From positions 6,448,001 through 6,512,000 of the forward strand of contig BRXU01000001.1 in NCBI GenBank assembly GCA_030267565.1: a stretch of DNA of 64,000 bases, in the 5' to 3' direction. Shown here piece after piece: positions 12,401-24,034 of the stretch. This DNA comes from Pleodorina starrii (Eukaryota > Chlorophyta > Chlorophyceae > Chlamydomonadales > Volvocaceae). The position numbers were made by a program, and so were the translations under genes. The first letter of the stretch is position 1; every line of letters begins with the position of its first letter. The notes below the pieces were generated by a model. It worked only from the letters and a program-made list of their open reading frames with translations, made no database searches and was not told the DNA's origin.

Positions 12401-13650
12401 GGGGGTATCATGGGAGGGCATGTCACATGCCGGGTGAACAGACGGAGGCGGTGACCAAACGTGGAAGACAGCCTGCCTGGCGCCATGGGCGGAGCGCGTC
12501 ACGAGGGCATGGTCGGGTTGTTTGGGGACTGAGGTGCAGCGCGCCAATGTCGTTGCCCCGACAATTGCATGTGTAGGAGCTTACCGTGGCTTCTTCGCGC
12601 GCACAAACCGGCTTACAGGAGGGGGGCCGCTTACCTGACCAGGATGCCGTGCGCGGGCAGGCACGCCAGCTGCAGTATTCCCGCGTTTGCGTCGTGCAAC
12701 CTGCGACCAGACCATCCGGCGTAGCGCCTCCTGTTCACTTTCCGAGGCTTAGCGCACTTAACCGGTAACTGGTGCTGGCGCCATACAACTCGCCCCACGG
12801 CCGGGCGGCCAGGACAGGTCTGCTGGCATTAACATAGGCCCAGTGCCGATACTCGGCCCAGCTCTTAATACAGGCGGGGCCATGACGTCCGCTTCCCCTG
12901 CGGCGGTGTGCTGGTACGCCGGCTGCAGCGGCTGCGAGGCAGGGCAGTCGCGTTGCAGCTCACAGCCACGCACGAACCACCTATCGCTTTGACACGCAAG
13001 CTTGCATGGGTGCAACATGGGTTTCTAGATCTATAGAATCCGCAATAACGGAAGGGCTGTGCTGTCAACATGCGGCAGGTGGCCGCAAAGCCGTATGGCA
13101 GTAATTTGGGGCGTAGCAAAGGCGACGGTGACGACTGGACAAAGCCGGACGGCTTGGACGAGCACTCGCTGGGCCGGGCGGCGCGTGCAGCACGCGCACG
13201 GCCTGGAGGGTCCCCTCGACAGGACGTGGGCGGGCGGAGCATACCTGGCCGCAAGCTCAGTCCGGCAGGAATTCAGGTCCCAGAGCCTCACTTCTCCGTT
13301 GCTGTCTCTGCACTCAACGGAGTGAGAGCCCGCCGGGTACTTGTGGACTAACGAACCCAACAACCAGCGGGGCAGGGCACTCAGAAGCCCTTGCGCACGC
13401 GAGGGGAATTTCTGGCTCGGAGATTAACTTGCAGTTACGTGATGGGACAGGCCGTCATGATGGGGCAGGAAATACAAGTGCCGCCGGACCCTTGGACGAT
13501 GGATGGTTCGCGGGAGAAGCGGACAACGTCGATGCCGCAGGCGGGGCGCTTGACCCACCCCGCGTAAAGATGCTCTTCCGACAGGAAAGCAAGGCTCTGC
13601 ACATCGCTTGCGTGCCCCCGAAGGACGTGTGCTGGGTCCACGCTTGCCAT
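9405..13650 (-). CDS. WD40 protein, ASA1/GNB1L/DSE1-like
   Basis: Nine exons: 13650-13559, 13307-13245, 12700-12635, 12383-12324, 12174-12036, 11756-11697, 11300-10631, 10274-10039 and 9530-9405, giving 503 residues. The order of WD segments matches the ASTRA-associated protein 1 family (human GNB1L, Arabidopsis DSE1): DPAHVLRGHASDVQSLAFLS at the N-terminus, NGEVRLWDLNS, ILVSQGRDGCVKLWAVG, TESFNFCRCAIW, DVAVW, VAGYEDGVVALWDVRNPRRP, LFACGCWDGRVRLFSLRR and LASASRDTTIALWSVY at the C-terminus. In yeast Asa1 works with Tra1/TTT in assembling PIKK kinases; the role in algae is inferred only. Exon 7 carries two low-complexity insertions, Pro/Ala/Gly-rich and Gly/Asp-rich, absent from the compact family core. 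The 5' end faces the PKG gene across 572 bases. Confidence 0.86.
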
Positions 13651-14222
13651 AAGGCAGTTGCTGCCGGATTCACAGGGCGTAAGCAAGAGGCTTCCAGGAG
13701 TTTGACGATTGTCGTCAAGCCTTATTGATTACCAGTTTAACCAGCAGGCAAATGCAAAAACACAGCGAAGGGCGCCAAGGGGGACCGCTTTAGGAAGGTG
13801 CCCGCCGTGTAAATGTTGAAAAGGGCAGTCCTCACCCTCCGCTAGCGAAAACATGCTTTTTATTGCAGCAGGGAATTGCAGCAGTGAACTTTGTAGTCAG
13901 CCGTCCGTCCATACTCCGTACTTTCGGGGGCAGGGCAGGAGTGGAAGGGTGTTTCTGCTATCGTCTTATGCTATTCATGGTTGAAGTCCACCAGGGAAGA
14001 TCACTACTCAACGTGCTGATACAGCGAAGCTCTTTGACCGACTTCATCTTTGTAACTGCAGTTTCCATGGAGGACTGAGCCCGTCAGATGCTTTTCTTAT
14101 TGCCGCATGTGAACACGCCAATTCTAGGTCACAGTTGGACTTTTGACGCCCCCGCCCAGTGCTGACGGCGGGGAGCAGCGTCGTCATCACAGTGCCTGGG
14201 GGTCCCCAGGGCCTCTTTCCTA
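13651..14222. promoter_or_regulatory. divergent promoter region: ASA1-like gene and PKG
   Basis: These 572 bases separate the start codons of two genes transcribed away from each other, so they must hold both promoters and leaders. I see no clear TATA box. Part of it is AT-richer than the surroundings, for example near 13860 and 14100. Confidence 0.6.
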
Positions 14223-17200
14223 ATGGGCTGCGCGAGCTCTACGCCCAATGTTGATGATGCACGGCAGCAGTCCAACCCTGTCCAGCCCAAGCCAGCGCCG
14301 ACCCCGAAGGCGGTGGAACCGGCCAGGTTGGGCTGGGGCGTGCTGGGACATGTGTCGCGTTTTTGGTTCCCGCGGCCCGAGTGCAGGATGCGTTGGATCT
14401 GGACTAGTCCGTCGACATGTTCACGCATGCTCACGCGGCGGCACGCGCAGGATTGAGACCAAGGCCGAGCTGCCGAGCACCAAGCCCTCAGACGTTGTCG
14501 TGGAAAAATCTCAGGTTAGCATTGCAGCCCACAGTGCACAACATACTTTAAGCATCAAATCCAGGGTTTCGTGCGCCCGATTCCCACGCTTGTCACTCCC
14601 GCAGAGTGTAAATCGCGGACATCCTGAGTCAGGACCTTTGCAGCAGCCGACAGGAGTTTCGGCAGGGCAACAGGGGAACAAAGCGCGTCGTGCAGCTGCC
14701 GGCTCCGAGGTGCGTTTTCCGCCTTGTTGGCAAGTGTGTATTGCGAAAGCGGTACCCAGTTGCAGCTACAATAAGTTTTTGACGTGCAGGCGGTAAGAGA
14801 CCAGATTAGGAAGCTTGCTGTTGGTGGACCGCAAGCAAAGGAGGAGAAGGAGAAGATTTACGAAGTCAGCGATTCTGAAGATGAGGAACTGGACAACGAC
14901 CCCCTCGACAGGTATGCGTGCCCCGCATTAATCAGCGCATTATCTTTAACTAGCATGGGCGTGGACATCGCATCCAGTGGAATGGACGAACTCTCTTCGC
15001 AGGGGTACACTGTCGGGTGACTGGTACAAGCCGCAGGAGGTCACAGACGCTATCCTCGAAGCTCTTAAGCGGAACTTCGTCTTCAAAGGCATTCCCCAAA
15101 GCCACCTGGTGGAGGTCGGTTAGTTGCCGCGTGGGGGAAGGTGGGCGGCATGCCGGCCGACACACGCGGTCCCAACTCACGGCTCGCTGGTTTGTGCAGG
15201 TGGTCGGGCGCATGTATGGCATCAGCTTCCGCGCCGGCGCTGTTGTCTTGCAGCAGGGTGCATTGCCCAAGCAGGACGACTGCATGTATTACCTCCAGTC
15301 GGGGGAGGCGGAGGTGGTGATCAGCGGTGGTGCAGACGCAGCCAGCAAGAACCACGGCGAGGAGCGGACAGTGGAGGGGCACACGGTCAGAATTCTTCAG
15401 AAACCCGGGTGGCTCTTTGGCGATGTGGCGCTGCTGTTCCACTCGCCGCGTACCGCCTCGGTCATGGCGAAGACAAACATCACGGTGTGGGCAATGGACC
15501 GGAGGACCTTCCTCAAGTTTGTCATGAAGCACGCGCAGGGAGCGCGCGCGCTGCGCTTCCTGCGCAAGCTACCGCTGCTCAAGGGTCTGTCGGACAATGA
15601 CCTTATTCGCGCAGCGTCGCGCATGCCCCAGCGCATGTACGAGGACGGGCAGCCCCTCATCCGTATCGGCGAGCGCGGCGATGAGCTCTTCCTCATTCGC
15701 TACGGAAAGGTGCGCCCACCGCCGCTCCCTGGTTGGACGCTTGCGAGGAGTGTCCCTGTGTGAGGAGTGTTCCCGTCGTGTCGTGTGAACTCCAACTTCC
15801 AGCAACAGCAAGGGCCCTCACCCATCGGCCGCCATGGCCACTCGTTTCTAGCATGGTTGCAACAGCCATGACCACGGCAGGGCAACAGGGCGGGAAATCG
15901 ATGGCTTAGCGGCACGGAGGTTTTGGGCTCGTGCCATGAGTATTCAGTAGACAATCCGCCGCTGCATCGTTCCATACTGGACTGCCGCAGGTGCGGGTAT
16001 TCCGGCCCGATGGCAAGGGAGGCAATGTGGAGGTGGCGGTGCTGGGTCGAGGCCAGTTCGTGGGCGAGCGTGCCGTTATCAACGACAAATTGCGTAGCGC
16101 GGATTGCGTGGCGCAGGGTCAGGTGCAGGTGGTCGTGCTGAAGAAGCGCGAATTCATGGACCTGGACAACCCGCTGCTGGCGTGGATGCTTGACTACGAT
16201 GCCGTGTCGGCGGTTATCAGGGTGAGAGCGTGGGCTGGGGCTGGGTGGTGACGGACAGAGATTGGGTAGGCGGTGGGAGATGGGAAGGGGAATTCAGGGT
16301 GAGAGCGGATGCAGGGGTGCTACGCGATGCGGAGTTTCGGCGACCAGCGGGCGCGTTGCAATGCAGCGACCAGTTCATTGCAGCATGTCCGTTGCATAAC
16401 GGCTGGAGGCTCTGCTGGGCCGGAGCGGTTGACGGGGCGTTAACGCAGCGCCTGCAAGCCAATTTGAAACACTGCCATGGGTTTGGAGGCAATGGACGAG
16501 GCCGTCCCGTCTGCAGTTCCGTGGGACATTCCGAAAATGTGCCCGGAAGCGGCCCAAAGAACTCGGTTGGGTTTGAAGGGGCTTCCATAGCTGGCAAGCA
16601 ATCACGGGCGGTCGGCAACGCTGTCAGCAGATGTGTGTTTGACTGCGGCGCTTCGTTACAGGCATCTTGTTTACATTTGGCCCGCAGTCGCTTCCACACT
16701 TCAAGGGGCTAAAGCAGGAGCAAATGGAGAACATCTTGGACCGCTTCGATGCGCGCGAGGAGCTGTCTCAGGGGGACACTATCCTCAATCAGGGCGACAT
16801 GGTGAGTGCGAGACCAGGGGCACGGGGCGGCTCGTACGGCACGGCGCTCCGGGAGATGTGGAGCTGTCAGCAAGGACGGCGTGGCGTGCAAATGGGACAG
16901 TCACACGAAGCCTAATAAGCCCACGGCCACAGCGCGCTCATGCGCAGGGAGTGCAGGGGCCAGATCCGAAGTGTGATGCGCCGTTAATTGTCATACACAC
17001 CGCGTGGGTTGCGGTCTGATTACATCGAAAGATATGCTGCGTTCCGGGCTTCAGAGTTTGAGGATGTCGTCGTAATTGTGTTTTGAACAGCAAGTGATTC
17101 TGGGTGCGTTTTCCCTGGGGCTATCGCGGAGCTGACAGGGTCTCTGCGTGCTGACCTCTGGGGCCAACCTTCATGAGGGTTGTCTCCCATGCAGCTCTCT

Positions 17201-20200
17201 GGGGCCGCGGCTTGGGCAACGCGAGGTGATGTGTGCTTACCGTTGCACCCTCATGCCCACAGCTGGAGAAGCTGTACGTCGTGAAGATTGGCGAGATTGC
17301 GCTTTACCAGAATGACGAGAAGGTGGAGGACCCGGCATTCGTGCACGAGATTGCGGGTTTCAGCTATTTCGGCGAGAGCTCGCTCACGCAGATTGTGAAG
17401 TGCCCGTACAACGTGCGCGTCGCGTCGGAGACCCTTCACATGCTGACGCTGCCCAAGCGGTGAGTGCGCTGGTTCCTTTGCAAGTTCAAAACAGAGTCCT
17501 GGGGCTGGCTGGCCCCTGTTCCGCGTCTACGGCTGCACAGGCCAGTGGCGTCTACTCGCCGGTGGCTGCCTCCTCCCGGGGCTGCACCCGTTGTCCCCAC
17601 TCTCACCGCTGGGGTTACACCTTCGACTGGCAGCGTGGCTGTCTGCCCTCGCTTAACGGCCGCCTCCCCGCACTCGAACATGCAAATTTGCTTATGCAGG
17701 CAAGTCGACTCGTTTATGGGCCGAGACACGGGGCTCAAGTCGGACGAGGCCGTGGTGGCCGCGCTCAAAAAGTCGCGCTTCCTCGCGTCCATGACGGAGC
17801 CGGAGTTCAAGGAGCTGCTCAAGATGTGCGAGCTGACGTCGTACAACCCCGGGGAGGTCATTGCCGTGGCGAACAGCTCTGTGACCAACAAGATCTTTTT
17901 GGTCAAGAGCGGCGAGGTGATGGTGGTGGCGGCGGACCTGGCGCTGCCGGACACAGGCCAGGTGGACGTGCGCAAGCTGGCGGGCAGCGAGCGGCAGCGG
18001 CTCCTGGCGGGCAGCGTCTTCAACGACAAGGCACTCAACAGCCCGGAGACGGCGTCACTGGAGGCGTCGCTAGTGGCGGCCACGCCGTGCAGCGTCATCA
18101 CCTTCACCACGTCGGACGTGGAGCGGGTGAGGGAGGGCGCGGAGGGAGGGACCAGGGGATGGGACTTCGAGAGGGTGAGGCAGGGACTGAGAGACTCCCT
18201 GGTTGGGTCACACATGTCCTTAGAGCGCGCCCTCGCCGTCCGCGCTAGGCTCCAAAGCTGAGTCCGAGCATTAACGCGCTTTGCGCTGAAGGCGTTTCTA
18301 AACGTGTGGGACGCTCCTTCTGGGCCTTGCGTGTGTGCACTGTAGGTCATGGGCGGGCGCGCGATGAGCCGCAGCCGCAACGCTATGCCGGGCGCCGCCG
18401 CGGAGCAGCCCAAGTTCCCGCGCGTCAAGTTCTCGGAGCTTGAGTTCCACCGCATCATCGGCACGGGGCAATTTGGGTTGGTGCGCGTCGTGCGAAACAT
18501 CAAGACAAACGAGGTGTACGCGCTCAAGGTGAGCCGGGGATGATGTTTGAAGTCGGGCACACTAGTACCAGCTATGAGCAAGGCTTTTCCCCCGTCTCTG
18601 CTGTCTCCGTCTCCGCTGCGGTATCTTCTTTTTACCCCCATGTCAGTGAAGAGCCCGGGTAGTAGATTTGGCCCCGATGTTGGTCGAGGTCAGAAATCCC
18701 AGCCCCGGGAGGCAGCTCTAGTCAAACGCGGTGCAAAGTGCGCTATCAGTGCTGCGCCGTGGACCGATGTTGAGTTTTGCAACCAACGACCGTAACGCGG
18801 CGTCCGCCACCCCGAACGTGTACCCGCACCTGCTGGCCTGCCGCTGTCATGTAGGTGATGCACAAGGCGCCAATTGTGGAGTCGAAGCAGATCGAGCACG
18901 TAATCAACGAGCGTAAGATTCTGGAGGAGGCATGTGCTCACCCGTTCTGCGTGCGGCTCTGCGGGGCCTACCAGGACAAGGCGTCGCTTTACCTCCTGCA
19001 GGCAAGCAAGCAGGGCGGGACGCTGCGGGGGCTGCCAGCGAGCGCCGCACTTGCCTTTGGACAGCTGGACGGTGTGGCTCTCCTGGGCTAATTGGCATGA
19101 AGCCTTTTTCGTGGGTATTCAACCCGTTCTTGAGTCATGCACCACGCATCTTCCACTACGGCCTGGCCTCCAGCCCCGGTTGGTCTTGCCGTCGTGCCGC
19201 GGCTCAGTTGCGATCTCAACGGCTGCCGCAGGAGTGGGTGCCGGGCGGCGAGCTGTTCCACCACCTGGACGTGGAGGGCGCGTTCGACGAGCCCACCGCC
19301 ATGTTCTACGCCGCCAACGTGCTGCTGGCGCTGGAGTTTCTGCACAACAAGGGCATCGTGTACCGGGACCTTAAGCCGGAGAACCTGCTGCTCGACACGC
19401 AGGTGGGCGGGCCGGGGTGCAACTGGGTCGGTGGTGGGGCCTGCGATTACGCGCCCGGTCGCCACGTGTGAAAACGCCGGGGGACCCTGGTGCGAGCAAT
19501 GCCCATGACTTTGGCAAGGCTGTGAAGACGTCGTGGGCTGGTTGGCGGCCTAGCGCTGGAGGCTGTGACATGTTCCGGGCTGGACAGCCGTACGCGTGCT
19601 AGGAAACGAATGCTTCCTGGCGTGCGACCCCATGCCATGGCAGCTATCTCTATACTAAGTTGGTAGACAGTTGTCCCTTATGTGGTATGGGGCCCGTCTC
19701 GTATTTTTCACCGGTGTCCCACTATGCTCTCGTGCCCGGTTTCCCGTGTCCCGCAGGGCTACATTAAGATGGCGGACTTCGGCTTCGCCAAGTACATTGG
19801 CAGCGAAAGGACGTTCACCATCTGCGGTACCCCCGACTACCAGGCACCTGAGGTGCGTAGCGACGGCGGTTGGTTGCACCCTGTGAACAGTGATGCAGGC
19901 CCATGAAAGCCTGAATAAGGGTCGCATCCGGGCTGCGGCAAGAGGCTGAAGGTACTTGGATGTCACGCACTATCACAAGATTACGTTAGGTAGAGCTGGT
20001 GCGCACGCGGGTCGCGAAGGTTTGGTGCCCTGGCCGTTGGGCCGCCGGTAACGACAACTCATGCATTTCTGAAGCCGTGTCCCTCTTGTTCCCGCCTTCG
20101 CGCATCGCGCGTCGTAGGTCATCATGCGGCGCGGAACTACCAAGGCGGCCGATTACTGGGCGCTGGGGGTGCTGATCTTCGAGATGCTCGTCGGGGACCC

Positions 20201-20751
20201 GCCGTTCAAATCGCTTACTGGTGACCCATGGGACACCTTCCGCCGCACCCTCTCGGGCCGCTTCTACGTGCCCAACTTCATTTCTGACCAGGCGGCTGAC
20301 CTCATTTTCAAGTTGTTGCAGGTGTGACATCCGGGGCATTGCGCATCAGGCTTGTGGACCTGCGCTATTCTTGTCCCGATTCCTGATGTTAACGGCCTCG
20401 CAGCCGGTTCCGCCCACTGTTGGGGCCCAGACATCGCCGCCGACGCGCTGGATTAACGTAGTAGCCTCCACCCTAACGCAGGTGAACCCCGACAAACGCC
20501 TGGGCAGCGACAGGCGGCTATGCGCTGACGAAATCAAGCGGCACCGCTGGTTCAGCCGGATAGACTGGAAGGCTCTCGAGCAGAAGCGGCTGCCGGCGCC
20601 GTTCCGGCCTCGCGTTCGCAACCCGCTGGACACATCCAACTTCGACAACTTCGACAACGTGGACTTGGAGCCGCCGCCCGTGCCCGCGGACCGCGCGGAG
20701 AAGCACAGCCAGCAGTGGGAGCTGTGGGACTGGATTTCGGACTCGCAATAG
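14223..20751 (+). CDS. cGMP-dependent protein kinase, four CNB modules
   Basis: Sixteen exons: 14223-14326, 14451-14514, 14605-14709, 14790-14911, 15003-15114, 15200-15709, 15991-16221, 16688-16801, 17263-17459, 17700-18126, 18346-18528, 18855-19001, 19232-19402, 19757-19852, 20118-20321 and 20482-20751, giving 1018 residues. The start MGCASS is a myristoylation and palmitoylation type N-terminus. Four cyclic-nucleotide-binding modules follow. A (about 170-300) has [17 protein letters not shown] has [15 protein letters not shown] has FGESSLTQ with a longer loop and no phosphate-binding Arg. D is degenerate. The AGC kinase domain has GTGQFGLV (701-708), catalytic Lys 723, [23 protein letters not shown] and an AGC tail with FDNFDN. 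The third-from-last base pairs of exon 12 and the next intron form a GC-AG intron (19002-19231). It likely acts in cGMP signalling at a membrane or cilium; location is inferred. Confidence 0.93.
19002..19231 (+). other. GC-AG intron in PKG
   Basis: The junction reads CTCCTGCAG then GCAAGC at the donor, with a normal AG acceptor before GAGTGGGTGCCGGGC. Only this join restores the conserved AGC-kinase segment [14 protein letters not shown] in frame. CAG-GCAAG is the consensus for the rare GC donor class. Confidence 0.85.
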
Positions 20752-23030
20752 CCGCTTCAAGAAGACGGTGCGACAGCGTAGCAAGCTTTGGGCGAGAGGC
20801 TGGCTCTGGGAGAGGATTCGGCAGCGCGCCTTCCTCGCGTCTTTTGCGATGGCTGTGGGCGGTCGACGCTTGAGCGCGTCGACCGGTTGAAATGCAGGGA
20901 CCAGGGTCACAAGAGGGGGGAAGGGAGCCATTGGTAGGGTTTCTGACGGGATGGGCTCCGGGCTGCACTGAGCGGAGTTGAGGCGTAAACCAGCCGTGTA
21001 GGGTCGGGTAGCGTGAGGCGAACACATTCGGCGCGCTTGGCTTTTGTGCTTCTCGTTATGGTGTCGAACACGCGAGGGCATCACGTGGCGGGGGGCTGTC
21101 GTTGGGCTGACCATAAGGGGGCTCTACACGAGGGGCGCAGCCATCCTGCTGGGGCCAAAGGCGTAGTACAACCTCCTCTGCCCTCGGCATCACTGAGACG
21201 GAGGCCGCATCGGGGTGCGCTGCATTGCTAAGGCACCTGCTGTGGTTAGCCATAAGTTGCGGTGGTACAGGCGTGACTCATGCGTGGCAGTTTTAAGCGC
21301 GGCGCCTGCGGTCGGAATGCACACAGCGTTCAGCCTTTCCTTTTTGTTTGCACACTGATCTTCGTAAATTTCACTGGTTGGACAGTGCTGTAAGGGCTGG
21401 GGCACTGCGGCCCGTGTCCCAATACGGTGGGCGTACTATGATGGGCGGGTGGAGAGGACGGCGCTGTGTACCGTGAGGGCTGATGGCGGCGTATCGTGTG
21501 AGCAGCAGCGTCTCGGCCAGGGTGGCCCTTTGCAACAGTTGGGCATCACAGCCCGCGGGACACGATGTGTGTCGCCATACCATGAGCTGCTATCGCAACT
21601 CGCTGGCTGCCTCCGGTGCGACTGGTGCGCGTGGCCTAGGAAAGCGGTGCTCGGACAAGGTTTGATGGCCTGGCCGCATAGTCCAGGGTGCTGGCTTTGG
21701 CTGTGCCCGGCATCGTTTGATAGTTTTCGGTCGTTCTGGCGAAGGTGTGCGCACGGGTGCCCGCTCCCACGCGGTGCAGCTGGAGGCCCTCTTCTAGAGG
21801 GACCGGGCCAAGCTCATGGCGGAAGTGGAACGCCCCATCGACCTTAACCTTGGACACACGCGATGCGAATTAGTTCGTTGTGCTCGCCAGTGCGGTGCAT
21901 GCGTGGATTTGAAAAAGGGAGGAAGGTGACTGACCTGTGTGGCGCGCTCGCGTTGGGTTGGATTGTATGAACCGCTGCTTGACGCGTTAGTTCGCCTGTG
22001 CAAGGCTGCGGCGTACCGTACTCGGCTTGGAACAGACTTTCTGACCAGAGACCATACCAGCAATATGAGAAAAGTACATGTGTTATTTGCGGCGTGAGGT
22101 ACGCAGCATTTGTTGCATGCCTCGTTGCGGAGCGAGGCACGGCGTTCCGCCTGGGTGCATCCTGGGCTGTAGGATTCTGGGGCTGGTTTCATAAAGCCTG
22201 GGGAAGCCTTTTGACCAGACGCATGAAGCGAGAAAGTGTTGCGCTAATGACGGCAGCTGAGACGGTTCGGTTGCAGTGGGTGTAGTACATGACTACGTTT
22301 CACGCCGGAAGCAGTGATGATGCACCGAAGCACCGTGTGTGTGGCTGATCGTGCTTTCGCTGCGTGCCTTTGACATGTGTGTAACACCACTGTCAAATGC
22401 TAAAATGGAATGCTCTTTGAACTCTCCCTGTGTTTAGTGCAAGGTGCAAATGATGTGACAGCCAATACAGAAAGGTAAGAAGCCCTTACAGTCGTGGGTA
22501 CCACGGATCCGAAGCGTGGGCTGATGACCCGTTGGCGGCGCCAAGTTGAAATGTCCACAGTTGGGGCTCCTGCACAGACCGCACACTGCACCCGTAAGGG
22601 AACGGGAAAGAGGGTTATTGTGGCGGTGGCAACGTGGCGGGTCCGCATAGAAGAAAAGTCACCAGGTGAACTCCCTCGCCGCGGACATGTGTCTCCCCGT
22701 CAAAATTGCGCCTGTTATTAGGTCGAGGGCCCAGACGCTTTGCCGGCCATTGTACGGGCTCGAGTACGGCGGTCCGAGCGCAATCCGGCAACCTCGACGA
22801 GAACCACTCCAAAACCAATGTTTGCTTTAATCAAGTCTGGCATACAGCTACAGTATCCTCGGCGCTTGCTGCTCTTCATACTCCTTTTGCCAAACTGCAA
22901 CTTTCTGGGACTTCAAAACTGAGCTTCTTGAATACATCGCATCACTGAACGCTGAACACGTATAGCGGGAGTGCACTTGCGCTTTGAGTTGTTGGTTTGG
23001 GCCTGATTTCTGCTAGGAGCGCCTAGGAGC
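20752..23030. other. intergenic: PKG 3' region and PP6 promoter
   Basis: About 2.3 kb after the PKG stop. TGTAA motifs at 21389-21393 and 22380-22384 are candidate polyadenylation signals. The last few hundred bases before 23031 are relatively AT-rich and should hold the PP6 promoter and leader. The open frames here have no recognisable domain. Confidence 0.5.
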
Positions 23031-24034
23031 ATGGCCGCCATGCACAATGACCTAGATCGATGGATAGAAAAAGTGAGGAAATGCGAGCACCTTGCTGAAG
23101 AAGAGCTCAAAACGCTCTGCGACTACGTGAAGGAGATCCTGGTGGAGGAATCGAACGTGCAGCCAGTGAACGCGCCGGTTACGGTCTGCGGCGACATCCA
23201 TGGCCAGTTTCACGACCTACTCCGGTTGTTTGAGACGGGAGGCGAGGTACCGAGCACCAACTACATTTTCATGGGCGACTTTGTGGACCGTGGGTACAAC
23301 AGTCTGGAGGTCTTCACGATGCTGATGCTGTTGAAGGTGTGAAAGTCTCGTCATGGTGTGCGCGACGTGCTGAAAAGACTCGGCAGAAAGCTGACGGCGG
23401 CGTCGTGGCGCAGGCCCGGTATCCCGCCAACATCACGCTGCTTAGAGGCAACCACGAGAGCCGGCAAATCACCCAGGTGTATGGCTTCTATGACGAGTGC
23501 CAGCGCAAGTATGGCAACGCAAACGCGTGGCGATACTGCACGGAGGTCTTTGACTTCCTCACGCTTTCGGCACTCATCGACAGCAAAGTCCTGTGCGTGC
23601 ACGGTGGCCTGTCGCCCGATATCCGTACGCTCGACCAAATCCGCACGATCGACCGGGTCTGCGAAATCCCACACGAAGGGCCGTTCTGCGACCTGATGTG
23701 GTCCGACCCGGAGGACATCGAGACTTGGGCCATAAGCCCCCGCGGCGCTGGCTGGCTCTTTGGCAGCAAGGTCACGGCAGAATTTAACCAGATCAACGGG
23801 TTGGAGCTCATTTGCCGCGCGCACCAACTCGTGCAGGAAGGGCTGAAGTACATGTTCCCGGACAGGTCGCTTGTGACCGTGTGGTCGGCGCCCAACTACT
23901 GCTACCGTTGCGGGAACGTCGCGTCCATTCTGATCTTCGACGACAAGCTTAACCGGGACGTCCGATACTTCACGGAGACGCAGGAGAACAGCCAAATGAT
24001 GGCGCCACGGGCAACCGCGCGGTACTTCTGGTAG
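23031..24034 (+). CDS. protein phosphatase 6-type catalytic subunit (FyPP-like)
   Basis: Two exons, 23031-23336 and 23414-24034, give 308 residues. This is a metal-dependent Ser/Thr phosphatase of the PPP family. It shows GDIHG (54-58), GDFVDRG (82-88), [36 protein letters not shown] and [11 protein letters not shown]. The N-terminal half, with [19 protein letters not shown], and the phrase LDQIRTIDR fit PP6 (plant FyPP) better than PP2A or PP4. The second ATG, nine bases downstream, could also serve as start. Two oddities stand out. The usual DRGYYS is DRGYNS here. The last residue is Trp (TTC TGG TAG) instead of the Leu that ends PP2A, PP4 and PP6 and is carboxymethylated. The intron is only 77 bases. 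Confidence 0.94.

Noticed and set aside
17436..18641. Long minus-strand open frame (401 residues)
   Set aside because: It is antisense to PKG exons, whose coding sense is beyond doubt; GC-rich third positions keep the opposite frame open.
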